NCBI GenBank assembly: GCA_018873225.1
Contig: JAEILZ010000001.1
Span: forward strand, 2,356,001 to 2,420,000
Length of the DNA: 64,000 bases
Direction of reading: 5' to 3'
From: [Phialemoniopsis] sp. UDSM-2020
Taxonomy: Eukaryota > Ascomycota > Sordariomycetes > Thyridiales > Thyridiaceae
The notes beneath the pieces were generated by a model. The model was not told the origin of the DNA and did no database searches. It saw only the letters and a program-made list of their open reading frames with translations. This document shows, in pieces, positions 47,108 to 58,526 of the stretch; position 1 is the first letter of the stretch, and every line of letters begins with the position of its first letter. A program made the position numbers and the translations under genes.

Positions 47108-50016
47108 ATGGCTAACGAAGCTGAGATCAGCTATCAGTATGTTATTTCTTTCTTTTGACTTATTCGCACTTGCGTTGCGTTACGAGCGCATACGAACGCG
47201 AGACACTCGCTGACCCTTGTCATAGAAATGTGAAGCGCACACTCCAGGCTCTGCGCTCTAAGCTTGCGCAGGCCGATCGTGAGGGAAGCAACGTTGACTG
47301 GCTCTCGTACTTCCAAGCGGTGGAGAGACTTCTCGAAGAGTAAGTACTCTTCCCAGCCGCCAATCCGCTCTAAGCAACACTCTAATCTCGTCGGCGCATA
47401 GGCTTCGCTTATCTTGCATGGCCACCATTTTCGTTGACTTCAAGTATGCTCACGAGAAGAAGGTTGGATCAAACCTATGGCAGTGCCATACCTTGATCAA
47501 CTCCCGGTACCGGAAGACGGCACAGAAGCTCAAGGACTCCCGGCAAGGAGCCCTACTCCGTAAGGTCGAGCAACTCCATGCCCAGAATCTGCACACAGCC
47601 CAGTACTTCTACAAGGGCTACATCCAGCGTCTTTCGGCACGCTACGAGCTTCCAGCTTTGCAGCGTATTGCTCGATCCATGGGGGCTGCCCCTATAGCTG
47701 TGGACGAGACTATTGATGCCCGTGCTGCAGGCTTGGAGACAGAGGTCGAGTTGTCTTGCTACGACACGCTTCTTCATCTTGGTGACCTTGCCCGCTATCG
47801 GAAACAGATGCGGCAGAAGGGACCTCTGCTACAGACGGCTCTAGATTACTATGGCCTGGCCCAGGACATGATACCGAGCATGGGAGATGCTCACCATCAG
47901 ATGGCAGTCCTCTACATAAAGGAGGACAAGCGTGACTTCGAGATCATCTACCACTTCTACCGCGCGCTGGCTGTTGAACACCCACACCAAAATGCCCTCG
48001 ATAACCTTAAGCAGGAATTTGACAAATTAGTGTCGTCCAGTCAGCGTGGCGGATACTCTGCCCCCGATCCTCAGCGAACATTTGCTCAGTGGTTCTCCCG
48101 CCTACATGCTCGCTTTTACCTGGGAGAAGCCTTCTCTGGACAGGACGAGCTTGAGAAGGAGGTCCTTCACCGGTTTGAGCTCCTGATTAGCTCGCCAGCC
48201 AATGCCGACCTGGTGCTGCAAGCTGTTCTAGTAAACATCTCATCGTACCACGTGGCTCTTCAAAGGGTCAAAGGTGAGCCGATCTCCTGTTTTTGTGATG
48301 CTCACACACGTACTGACAACGGATACAGAGAACTGGACAGTCAATGTGTCCCGATCAACTCAGTTTATTCTCCGATGCAACACCCGCTTTATCACGACCT
48401 TGAGCAGAATTGTGCTGTCCCAGGTCGAGCAGGTCACAACTGGCCCTACAGCAACTCAAGAGAAGATCGAAGAGAACAAAGACGTTGACAAGTCCTTTGA
48501 GACAGCTCTGCGTCTCCTGAGAATCTACCTCGCGTGGATCTACACTAATCGCGACGATCTCGTCAAGTACCACGAGCACCTACAGCCATATATATTGGAT
48601 ATGCATAGGTATCTCACGGAGTGCCTCTCTACAGCAGCCCGAATCGTTCTGGGGGTTGAGGTACGGGGCACTTTGCCGTACCTGCTACCGGAAGATGTCG
48701 AGGTCACCGGCCTTCTGGCTCTTGACGGCTGGAACAAGTACCACACCCTGGATGATGGCTCCAAGAAACCGCCCTACTACGAATGGTCGGAACCGCGCAA
48801 GTCCCACAGTGATGAGAATCTGGCCCGTCTGTATGACCTACTCATCTGTGGTTGTCATCTTGCTATCGACCCAGCATTCCCCTATGTTGAGTCCCGAATC
48901 GACGAAGGTGGCCGCCAATGGGTGGACATTGCCTACGTCGAGGATTACCAACCCATACCTCTAGAGAAGCCAAGTGTGGAAACTCAGGATGCGGGTAAAG
49001 GCGTTGCTGACCTTGCGGACAAGTTCGACCACTTGACTGCATCAGCGGATCGACCAGCCGAGTCCGTCGACAACTTTGATGTTAATGTCTATAGTCTGTT
49101 GAACGACTTCCTCGCGCCACCTGAGTCGACAACCCCTGCACCGGAATACAATGAAGCCCGGGACGCATCTTATGGTATGCATACGTCCACCGCCAATGAC
49201 GTCTTCGGTGGTGTGGGCGCCAGCAATCCGAAGGCTGGTTCGACATTCATGAAGCCTATCCCCAGCTTGCCCTGGGAGCCTTTCACCTCTGATGGTCCCT
49301 CTGGTTGGAACGATGCTCCATCCTCAAAGACTCATGCCCACCGCAACTCACTTGGAGCGGCTTTCACCAACGCTGCTCCAAGCAACCCCTGGGACTCTCA
49401 TGGGCCAAATTCTACCAGTTTTGGTCAGCAGGATGCTGACCTAGCTACACAAAATGCTCCCTGGGGCATTCAGAACAATGCGCCCGGCTCTGGCTTCCCG
49501 ACCCCCGGCAGCGAAGAACTCGGACCCTCGGGATGGCCAAGCAAGATGGTGCCTACTCGCTCCGGCGCCAACGCCGGAGGATACCAGCAGTCCACCGCTC
49601 CCGCCTCGGGACTTGCTAGCTCAGCATTGCCCAGCAATGACGGCTACTCGTTCCCAGGTTCCATGAACTTCTCCGCCGCATCGTCCAGCCTCCCGCCCGT
49701 CAACAGCCCGCGCGGCCTTCCGCAGCAACAGCAAATGCCGCCGCCTCCCAACTACTCGCACGAGCCCCAACGATACGACTCCCTCGGGCGCCCGATACCG
49801 CCGGGCTCCACGGAGGGCCTGACGGCGGCCGGGCACGCAAACATCACCAGCCAGTGGTACCAGGCGACGACGGCGTGGGGTCAGGCTCCCCCGTCGGCGG
49901 ACGACCCGACCCATTACCGCAACCAGAACTCGACCGGCGCACGAATGTCGAGGGCGTACGACAAGAACGCCCTGTACAGCGCTCTCGAGGACTATGGCAA
50001 GCCCAAGCCTCGCTGA
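47108..50016 (+). CDS. EST1/SMG7-like nonsense-mediated decay factor
   Basis: Member of the Est1/Ebs1/SMG5-7 family, which binds phosphorylated Upf1 in NMD or supports telomerase. Four exons, 47108-47136, 47226-47339, 47402-48273 and 48329-50016, give 900 residues. The first exon is only 29 nt (MANEAEISYQ). N-terminal Est1 region: DWLSYFQAVERLLEE, IFVDFKYAHEKKVGSNLWQCH. The TPR-like 14-3-3 core includes CYDTLLHLGDLARYRKQM and TALDYYGLAQDMIPSMGDAHHQMAVL, then YHFYRALAVEHP. The C-terminal third (from about residue 600) is low-complexity Ser/Pro/Gly/Asn-rich, with no PIN domain, so it is SMG7-like and not SMG6-like. Whether it acts in NMD or at telomeres cannot be decided here. Confidence 0.9.
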
Positions 50017-50550
50017 GACGCTGTTCGCATTTGCCGAGCGTGATTTTCTTGGCACAATTATGTGCAAGAGGCCACCCTGCGCTCGCTTTTTTACATTTCG
50101 GAACGTTATTAGAGGAGTCACATGGATCACTCCTACTTGTTTTTCCTTCTTCTTTCTGCTCGACTACCGATCGAGCGCGAGCGTGGGAGCTTAGGGCGCA
50201 AAGAAGGCGACCTGGGAAATTTCATAGGAGAGGTATTGGCCAGAACCGGTTTTGTCTTGTTCCCACAAGAAAGTTGTGGGCGATCGTCAAGTATTTGTTT
50301 TTCTTTTCTACGGAAGAGTCTTTTTATCAAGACTGTTCAGGCCGGAGGAGTTGATGTCACTCCGGCCCAGTGGTATCATGAAGTTGAATTTCAACCGGCT
50401 GCTATTTCATAAAGTTGCGGAAACCTGTTTGTTTTCCTGTTGTTGAAACCTGACCGTCTCTCTATTTTTGCCCCATTGTGCCTCAAAACGCCTAGCTTTG
50501 CTTGATGATGAATCGTCACGGGACGGAAAGTCGTCCACTCCTTACTGGAT
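50017..50550. other. Convergent intergenic region EST1-like / adenosine kinase
   Basis: 534 bp between stop codons, probably the two 3'UTRs. No conserved feature seen. Confidence 0.5.
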
Positions 50551-51945
50551 TTAGGCGGACGAGGTGTAGGTCTGCTTGGGGAATGGGTATCTTGTTTTCA
50601 CAAGGTTAGCGCCTGACCTGATTTTTGAGTGCTCGGGAATGGGAGATCGCGGCATTGCTTGGCTGTTTGGGAAGGGAAGAGGAAGACCAGTTTCCGAGGC
50701 TTCATGTCATGATCCAACGTTTTGCTAGGAATAATTCTGTAGGAAATGAAGAAAAAACTTACGAGGGACCCAGCTCCTGGATGCTCAGGCGAGCCAGCCA
50801 CTGGCCCATGTCGACGGACTCCTTGAGGGTACGGCCCTCAATGACACCGGCACAGAAGCCACCGGCAAAGGCATCGCCAGCGCCGTTGGTGTCGTTGATC
50901 TTCTCCTTCTCGATGACGTGGACGGGGTACTCATGGACCTGGTCCTCGCCCTGGACGGCGATAAAGGTGGGCTCGGTGCCCTGGGTGATGATGGCGACGC
51001 GCTTGCGCTGCTTGTTCTCCTTGGGCAGGTTGGCCATGTGCTTGGCGATCTCCTTGAGGTCCTTGGTGGCGAGGCCCTGGGACTCGGCGAGGGCGACGGC
51101 CTCGGTCTCGTTGCCGATGAGGTAGTCAATGTAGGGCAGGGCGGCGTTCAGGGGGTCCTTGAAGAACTGGGGCAGGAAGGGGGCAGAGATGGAGAAGATC
51201 AGGGGCTTGTTCTTTGCGGCGGCCTCCTTTGCGAGCTCCATGATGGCGGGAGGGCAGACTATGTGACAACTGGTTAGTTCTCTGAATGCTGGTGAGACAC
51301 TCAGCTCGTGGGTGAGAACAACATACCAGTCAGGTGGTAGCCACCGATGTAGAAAGCCTCAGCGTTCTCAACGAGAGACCAGATCTCGGGCTTCTTCAGG
51401 TGCTCGAGGTCGTAGTGGTTGGCAGCGGCCAGGTCGGTGCACATGCTGCGGTTGTGGCCGGTGATGACGACGCCGCAGCGGCCGGTGGGCTCCTTGGGGT
51501 CGACACGGTACTCGACGCGCAGACCGGCCTTCTTGACGGCGTCGTGCAGGATGGCGGCGTACTTGTCGTCGCCGACACCGCCGAGGTAGACGACGCTGTT
51601 GGGCGGCAGCATGTACTGGGCGCCACGGGCCGTGTTCTGGGCGGCGCCGCCGGCGATGAGCTTGGCATCGTAGTTGTTGAGGAGGTCCTCGTAGATGCCG
51701 AGGTGCTTCTCCTCAGCCAGGATGGCGTCGTTGGGCTTGAGGCCGTACTTCTCGAGCAGGGCATCGTTGCCGACAGCCTGGATGTCTGTTCAATCCCCCG
51801 AAGGGATGGGGGTGTAAGCCAAAAGCTGTAACCGTGTTGTCCTCCCTCATGGAGGGGCTAGCAGGATCTGCCCTGGCGGACGGGAGCTCTTACCGAGAAG
51901 GGGGTTCTCCAAGCAGAGGAGACGGTATTCCTTGGAGGCGCTCAT
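50551..51945 (-). CDS. Adenosine kinase (PfkB family)
   Basis: Phosphorylates adenosine to AMP and clears adenosine released by S-adenosylhomocysteine hydrolysis. Four exons, 51945-51894, 51785-51327, 51258-50763 and 50590-50551, give 348 residues, the family size. Motifs: YRLLCLENPLLDIQA across intron 1, the PfkB substrate region LIAGGAAQNTARGAQYML and VVYLGGVGDDKYA, and signature 2 DTNGAGDAFAGGF with the catalytic Asp in the third exon. The last exon encodes only the C-terminus YPFPKQTYTSSA. The start at 51945 (MSASKEY) matches cytosolic homologues. The frame remains open to ATGs at 52146 and 52194, and that 67-residue extension looks like a mitochondrial presequence (see findings). Confidence 0.95.
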
Positions 51946-53278
51946 TGTGAATGTCCTACGGGCAATTGATGGCGTTGTGTTGAGGAAATTTCTTGAAGGA
52001 ATGTTGTAAGAAGAGGCACAGAGCTGATATTTGAAGACAGTGGTGGGGTTGATTGGGGGCCTGGCGGGGTTTCGAGCTGCTGACTGCACGGCAGTTCGCC
52101 CAGCACAGCTTGCAAAGGCCTGGGAACGGACTAAGGTTTTCAGCATGTTGAATTGCTTATTAGTGGGAAAGCTGCAGTGTGCTTCTCTCGTCAACGATGA
52201 CTGATCCGGGGATGATCTATGGAGTCATTGGTATTAAGATGAATAAAAAGATCTTTGAAAGTAATTGAGGAACAAGATGAGCAGGAAAGTATGTTGTTGT
52301 TTCAATCCGAAATATTCGGTCATACGATTCAAGGTCATGGGTACAGGCATGGCAAATCAGTTGGATCATCATGACCACCATTGTTAGCGCGGCTTGCCGG
52401 ATAGACTTCTTCTTGCTTAGACTCAGCAAATCAATCAAGTAGGTCAACCGTACCAATTGGCCGATGAAAACAACTGACTTGACTTTTTAAAGCACTCTCC
52501 ATAACACAGGCCGTGATACATGCAAGAACCCAATGGCTGGAATCCTCTTAAGAGAAGAAGTCGGGAGAGAGAGAGAGCACGAACGCACGCAGCCCGTAAG
52601 CTGTCTCTCTCCCACTCTTCCTACCACACCGCCCTGCAAAGTGCGGGTCTTAGTTGGTAGAAAGGTACGGTAGATACCGTAACAGTGCTAGGGACTTTAA
52701 TCATTAGTCTGCTTTTTCAGATGCAAGATCTCGAGCCTCACCAGATCTGATCTGGAGATGAAAATGCATGTGTGTGCCTTTAGACAGACCCGAGAGCCAG
52801 GTCAGCCAGGCACCCGCAATCGCGAATCAGCTCGATAGATCGAAGAAGCCTGTCAAGGGCAGCAGCTGACGAGTGCGACACTGAACATGTGCTTGTCGCA
52901 GCCTTGGAAGCTTGATGGCGCCGCCACGAACACCTGCAGAGGTCACGGATCTCAGCTCCCCCACGTGCTAAAAGGGCCCTGGATTCTCAGCACCCATGCG
53001 TGCTAACCTCCCTCCCCACACTCCCCCTTATCAGGCCGTCAAGGTACTTCGATAAGCAAAATTATTCGGCATCTCGTCCAGACAAGAACAGCCAAAAAGA
53101 CCGTCACGTACCTTTTATAAGGACAAACACCACGAGGTCGGTCGTCGTGCGTGAGCAGCAGAGACTCTTGTCGCAGCAGGCTTCTATCCGCCTGACTTGT
53201 ACATTTCAGACTCATATAAAAAGCATCTTCACCCCTTCGCGCCCTTCCCTTCGGGAGGAGGTTCCCCTTTTGCCCACC
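51946..53278. other. Divergent region adenosine kinase / nuc1
   Basis: 1.3 kb. The first 200 bases may encode an N-terminal extension of adenosine kinase (in-frame ATG at 52146, minus strand). A GA-repeat lies near 52,563-52,578 and a CACGTG at about 52,963. The rest shows nothing recognisable apart from the promoter and leader of nuc1. Confidence 0.5.
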
Positions 53279-54334
53279 ATGTCCAAAGCTACCATCGCCA
53301 TCATCGCAGCCGTGAGCGCTGGAACCGGCGCCGCGGCCACCATGGCAATGTATTCTATGCGACCAGACAAGAAGCAGCTGCCAGACCAGACAAAGACCGT
53401 CATCGCGACATCGACAACCTCCTCCACGGGACCCCCCGGGCCCGTCCCGGCATCCCAGATCTTCGCCCCCACCACGACGTCCTCCTCCTCCGCCGCCGCC
53501 CTCAAGGCCGCCCCCGTCAACCCGGCAGGCCTCTTCGAGTACGGCTTCCCGGGCCCCGTCGCCGACGTCGCCACCCGCCAGGCCCTCGTCTCCTCGTACG
53601 ACCGCCGCCTGCGCAACCCCCACTGGGTCGTCGAGCACATCACCCCGGCCTCGCTCGCCGCCCGCGACGCCGACCGCAAGAACTCGGTCTTTGTCGAGGA
53701 CGCCGCCGTCCCGGACAAGTTCCGCGCCAAGCTCAAGGACTACTTCCGCTCCGGCTACGACCGAGGGCACCAGGTCCCCGCCGCCGACGCCAAATGGAGC
53801 CAGCAGGCCATGGACGAGACTTTTTTTCTGAGCAACATGTGCCCCCAGGTCGGCGAAGGGTTCAACCGCGACTACTGGGCGCACTTTGAGGACTTCTGCC
53901 GGCGCCTCACGCGCTCCTACCCGAGCGTGCGCGTCGTCACGGGACCCCTGTACCTGCCCAAGCGCGACCCGGCGGACGGCAAGTGGTACGTCAAGTACGA
54001 GATGATCGGCGAGCCGCCCAACGTCGCCGTGCCCACCCACTTCTACAAGGTCATCTTTGCCGAGGACGGCCTCGTCGGCGGCAAGGTCGCCCTGGGCGCC
54101 TTCGTCATGCCCAACGCCCGGATCCCCAACGACAAGCCCCTGACCGACTTCGAGGTCCCCGTCGAGGCCGTCGAGCGCGCCAGCGGCCTCGAGTTCGCCA
54201 CCAAGCTGCCCGTCCAGCGCCGCAAGCGCCTCTGCGCCGACACGACGTGCGGCATCGTCGTGCGGGACTACGCCGACAGGCAAAAGGCCTTTGGCAAGGG
54301 CGGCCAGGCCCAGCTCCCCGCGCCCAAGAGGTAG
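53279..54334 (+). CDS. nuc1: Mitochondrial DNA/RNA non-specific endonuclease (EndoG/Nuc1)
   Basis: Mitochondrial nuclease of the beta-beta-alpha-metal family, related to yeast Nuc1 and animal EndoG, acting in mtDNA turnover and programmed cell death. Intronless, 351 residues, with a start in CCACCATGTCC context. A hydrophobic N-terminal segment at about 5-24 (TIAIIAAVSAGTGAAATMAM) anchors or targets it, followed by a Thr/Ser/Pro-rich linker. The catalytic motif DRGHQVPAAD is at 161-170 with His164 as general base. Asn and Glu metal ligands occur in FFLSNMCPQVGEGFNRDYW. The core also has RVVTGPLYLP and GEPPNVAVPTHFYKVIF. The coding sequence is strongly GC-biased, which creates a 499-codon antisense open frame that I regard as spurious. 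Confidence 0.95.
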   Translation: MSKATIAIIAAVSAGTGAAATMAMYSMRPDKKQLPDQTKTVIATSTTSSTGPPGPVPASQIFAPTTTSSSSAAALKAAPVNPAGLFEYGFPGPVADVATRQALVSSYDRRLRNPHWVVEHITPASLAARDADRKNSVFVEDAAVPDKFRAKLKDYFRSGYDRGHQVPAADAKWSQQAMDETFFLSNMCPQVGEGFNRDYWAHFEDFCRRLTRSYPSVRVVTGPLYLPKRDPADGKWYVKYEMIGEPPNVAVPTHFYKVIFAEDGLVGGKVALGAFVMPNARIPNDKPLTDFEVPVEAVERASGLEFATKLPVQRRKRLCADTTCGIVVRDYADRQKAFGKGGQAQLPAPKR

Positions 54335-54791
54335 CACTTGCATTAGATCTAGCATATTAGACATGACGGACATCGCGCAGCACACGGAGAAGCACTCGAG
54401 CGACTCTCTTATTTCCGTCATCATTACATCGTGCCGTTGTACACATACAGCATGTAGAGCACAGTCATGTACCATAGGAGATTCTTTTTGAGCATCAGCA
54501 TCCAAGCACAGGAAGTCCATTGGAAGTATTGAAACCAAGGATTAGATATTTTCCTGCCCAACGTTGGGTATCTAGATAGCGTATCATACCAAATCACACA
54601 AGAATAATGACCGCTTGATTCTCTGCCTTCATATGCACTTGCACGTGCAGCCGTAGCTAACCCCCAAGTCACTTGGTCGGTGCGATGCCCTGACACGCCG
54701 CTTTCCCGTCAACGCCGATCAAAGAGTCCTCCCCGATTTATACAGATATGCGCTAATGTTACATCCGCCGCCTCCTATTTTTCTAGCTCTC
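54335..54791. other. Convergent intergenic region nuc1 / pfs2
   Basis: 457 bp between two stop codons, presumably 3'UTRs. No other feature seen. Confidence 0.5.
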
Positions 54792-56948
54792 CTAACGTAC
54801 CCGAGTGTAATTTCCTTTGCTCTGCTCGATACGCAGGCTCTCCTCCTGGCTCGGTAACGGCCCTCGTCTTCTCTTGTTGGCTTCGCTTTCGGCATCCAAC
54901 CCCGCTCCTGGTAAAGGCATACCCGGAGGCGGTGGAGGGAAGCCGGGCGGCAACGCAAAGTTTGGAGGAGGTGGGATGAAGCCGGGGGGCAACATCCCTG
55001 GCATCCCTGGCATCCCCGGCGGGAGAGAACCTGGTGGAGGTAGCTGTAAGCCAGCCTTCTGGATCATCTCCAGCATCTTTGCTGGATCTGGCGGGTTGTT
55101 GGGGTCCATCCCAGGTATAGGTGGAGGCATGCCGTTGAATCCTGGAGGCAGGAAAGGTAATGGCGGAGCGGTCGCTGGCGCATTACCCATACCAGGTATG
55201 GCGGGGGGTGCCATACCATTCTGTGGCAATGAAAGTCCAGGCAGACCTGGGAATGCAGAGGCAGGCTGCTTGAGAGGCATCTTTTGATCGACCAGTCCTT
55301 CCATCTCGTCCTCCATCTCTTGCTCTTCCTCCTCTTGCCGCTGTCGGCGCCCGCCGCGCCGATCCCATGTCCCATGCGCTTCAGCTGCAGCTTCGCCAAT
55401 ATGGAATCTGTCATGTGATACATCGGTATCCCCCGGCCTGCCTCGGGTCCAGAACCGTGTTATCCTATCATTTGAGCCCGAGACAAGGATGTGGCCCAGG
55501 GGATGCCAGTCCAAAGACCAGATAGCGAAATCATGTGCGTAAGGTATTCTGTGTGCAGGATAAATAGCCTGAGCAGGTGCCGTAGATGGATCCGGGCTAT
55601 CATAGGGAGCCATGGTTGCTGAGTGCCCAGGTGGGGTGTTTGGCTCATCGAGAAGGTAATGAAAGAGTGATCCATCGCCACCACCAGTACTGAGCAGATT
55701 AGAGTGGACTGGATGCCAAGTCAACGTGGATACGTCCTTCTCATGGCCCCGCAGGAGGCATATATCACGCATCATGCGAAGGTCAAAAACTCTGGCGGTT
55801 TGGTCGCGGGCCGAGGTCGCTAAGCAGAGTCCGCGAACCCGCTCGAAGACTGTCTTGGTGATAGTATTCTTATGGCCGTGTAGGGTGGTGAGACAGCGGC
55901 CTGTCCTTGGGTCCCACAACTTGACGAGATGGTCCTTGGACCCCGACACGATCAAGCCCTTCGTGGGATGCCAGTCGCAACTCTTGGCGTCCCATCCGTG
56001 ACCCGTCAAGGAGGATTCGGCGACGCCGCCGGCAAAATCAAAGATCTTGAGCGTGGAATCGTCAGAAGCCGTAACGAATTTAGAGTCTGTGGGACTAAAG
56101 GCAAGGTCCCGAATAGGGTCATGATGGCCACGTATACTTTCAACATTGTTGAAGTTTGGCTGCCAGTATTTGATGACGCCATCATGGTCTGCCGAGATGA
56201 GCCAATCGTCACTATGAGAATACGACAGCGCCCGGATAGCAGCGTCGTGGGCTTGCATGATGGTTTCGAAGTTGAACCCGGTGCCGTTCCAAAGAGTGAA
56301 TTCGCCACTGCTTGAAGCTGTCAAGAGCCGCCGGCCCTCGGGTGTCCAGCGCACGACGTTGACGGGATGCCTGATCTTGTTGAGTGACTGGTGGAGATGC
56401 CGCGTCGGCACAGTGTCTGCGGGACTGGTTGTCCTTGCATAAGGTGGTAGCATCTGGAAAATTGTCAGCATTGACTGAATGGGGAGAGTCCCAGCATGTT
56501 GGGGACTCGATGGTAGAAGGACATACATCGATTATATAACTCGGACTTGGCCTCTCAAGCTCGCCGGTATATGCCCCTTGATATCTAGGTTGACGATTGC
56601 GCATCCAATGCACCAGCGTCGCACCATAGTCAGTGACAGGCCCTGTGCAGCATGCAAATTAGTACAGCTCATCTATTGTAGGTTGCGGCCTGTATATATG
56701 AGGCTCTCTCCCCCCCGTCCCAGTGAGCCATCGGTCGGCTGCAGGGCATTGGGCGCTCGTATGACACATGCGTTATGATGCCAGCCGAGTCTTCGAATGA
56801 GTATGATCAAGGAAGAGTCGTTTTTAATGAAATTGAAGATGAACTTACGCCGCCCTCTTGCTCTCATTTGACCCCCATCTTGCCCACCATCGGCGCCTCT
56901 GAAGCCTCCTCGGTCGCCCCCGTGATCCCCACGAGGCTCGTAAGACAT
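54792..56948 (-). CDS. pfs2: Polyadenylation factor subunit 2 (WD-repeat, WDR33-like)
   Basis: WD40 subunit of the cleavage and polyadenylation factor; the animal counterpart WDR33 contacts the AAUAAA signal. Three exons, 56948-56849, 56642-56527 and 56453-54792, give 625 residues. The N-terminus is Gly/Arg/Asp-rich ([17 protein letters not shown]), followed by [21 protein letters not shown], a hallmark of the family. Seven WD repeats span about residues 95-400 (for example [44 protein letters not shown]-like [15 protein letters not shown]). A linker and a Pro/Gly/Met-rich C-terminus with collagen-like PGMPGMPG repeats end the protein, a layout seen in fungal Pfs2 orthologues. Firm identification. 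Confidence 0.95.
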
Positions 56949-58526
56949 GCTGATAGCTAGGACATGAAAATTCTGCTCTTCAAGTCGGTTTCGCCGGGGT
57001 CAAATTGGTGTCTGGCGGAGCACCTTTGATGTTGTTGGACGGTGTGGCTTTGTTCTGATCTCAGTACTGTGCTAGCTCATGCTTCATGAGAACCTGAGCT
57101 TAGGTCAAAGTACGCGCTGGCTTTGAACAAAGGCGTGACGGATCCACCACCGAGGGCTTATCTTATCGCTTATCACTTATCGCCTCACGAATTGATGCAT
57201 GTGCGGCCCATTCCGGACAAAGCCGCCCAGCTCATCTAGAAAGGCCCGCAAGTTCAGTTGTATGCATTTCAGCCCCCTGGAAAGACCCATTGATTGCCGC
57301 CGTCAAGCGCTGCAAGATTTAGTGCATTGGATCCCTTGGCAATAGCATCCAGGCCTTTCTCTCTCGTGGGACGCTATCACATGTAATTTCAGTCCCTCGC
57401 AGTCGACAAAACATCGAAAAGGACCGGGTACATTAGTACAAACAATGCCGACCCTTGCCTGGTCCGGATTCGACTGCAGATTTGCACAATGAGGTGATAA
57501 CCTCCGGTGCTGAAGGGATAGGCGGGAGTCAGGGATATAAGTTTGCGACTGCATACGCCTCAGTCACAAAAGAGCCAGTTGAGATGAAGTGCAAGGCAGA
57601 GCAATATCGAGGAGGATGCATTCCACCCATCCATTCCAACCCCAACAGTTTTGAATTCCAAGTAGCAATGCATTGATAGTCGAGCTCTGCCTGCAGTAGC
57701 TTCGTGGCTCTGATTGATAGCTGGACGGACTAGAGATGTTTTAACTTCTCAACAGCGTCAATAAACGAAGACAGCCAAGGATCCAGAGTTCCTTCCGGTT
57801 CCCCTAGCACGATCGATTTGTCGTATCACATCCACCGTCAGGCGAGCTCCACTGGATTTAACAGTGGATGATTACGTCCATCCTATGCACCTCGTTTCCC
57901 CTCCTGTCTTGTTCATTACCTACTTAGTACTTTAGGGGAGCTACGGGAGCTAGGTACGCCTATAGATCAACTCTGGTGAACCAAATTTCTAGGGCGCCTG
58001 TTATCCACTGGAATCAATTGATATGTACCTCGTCGACCCTCCCCCACGCTGCCTCTACCGTCCGCATTCCAACAACCTCCCAAGCTTCGACCTCACAGGC
58101 TACGTTTTGGATTCTGTCTGATTGCTTCTTCGACATTTGGTCATTCTACTGGAATTCTGGCTGACATTTCCTTGAAACCCGCGAGAGTCAAGGAATGGGC
58201 AGCTGACACCGTTGACCTGACTGACTTACACCTTCCGTTCCTCCAGGACCCTGGGAATAGTGGTGTGGCGCCCATGCCGAAAAACTGGGAAGAGACATAA
58301 CATAAACCCACCCGAATAACGCCGAGAGAGACACGGACGTCTTGCCACCCCTTTAAAAGATTTATATCTTCCCTCGCTTTCTTCTCTTTCATACGCGCAG
58401 CTTTCTGGCAAAGCTCCTGACCTGACCTCGTCATTTGTTGTGTTTTGCTCTCTGTTCAACCATTGGGGCCTCGGAACCACCCAATTGCGTCACTGACACC
58501 AGGCGCATGTGCACTCACAGAAAGCC
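56949..58526. other. Divergent intergenic region pfs2 / DGAT1
   Basis: 1.6 kb between divergent genes. It contains a cluster of four GATAA cores at 57,158-57,181, about 210 bp upstream of pfs2. Beyond this I see only promoter and leader sequence. Confidence 0.55.
57158..57181 (-). promoter_or_regulatory. Cluster of four GATA cores
   Basis: TTATC occurs at 57158-57162, 57163-57167, 57170-57174 and 57177-57181, i.e. four GATAA cores on the minus strand within 24 bp. Fungal GATA factors (nitrogen, iron or light regulators) bind clustered cores. Function is inferred. Confidence 0.5.

Noticed and set aside
53039..54538. 499-codon open frame antisense to nuc1
   Set aside because: Gly/Val/Asp/Leu-rich shadow produced by the GC-biased codons of nuc1. 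The sense strand encodes a complete EndoG with its catalytic motif.
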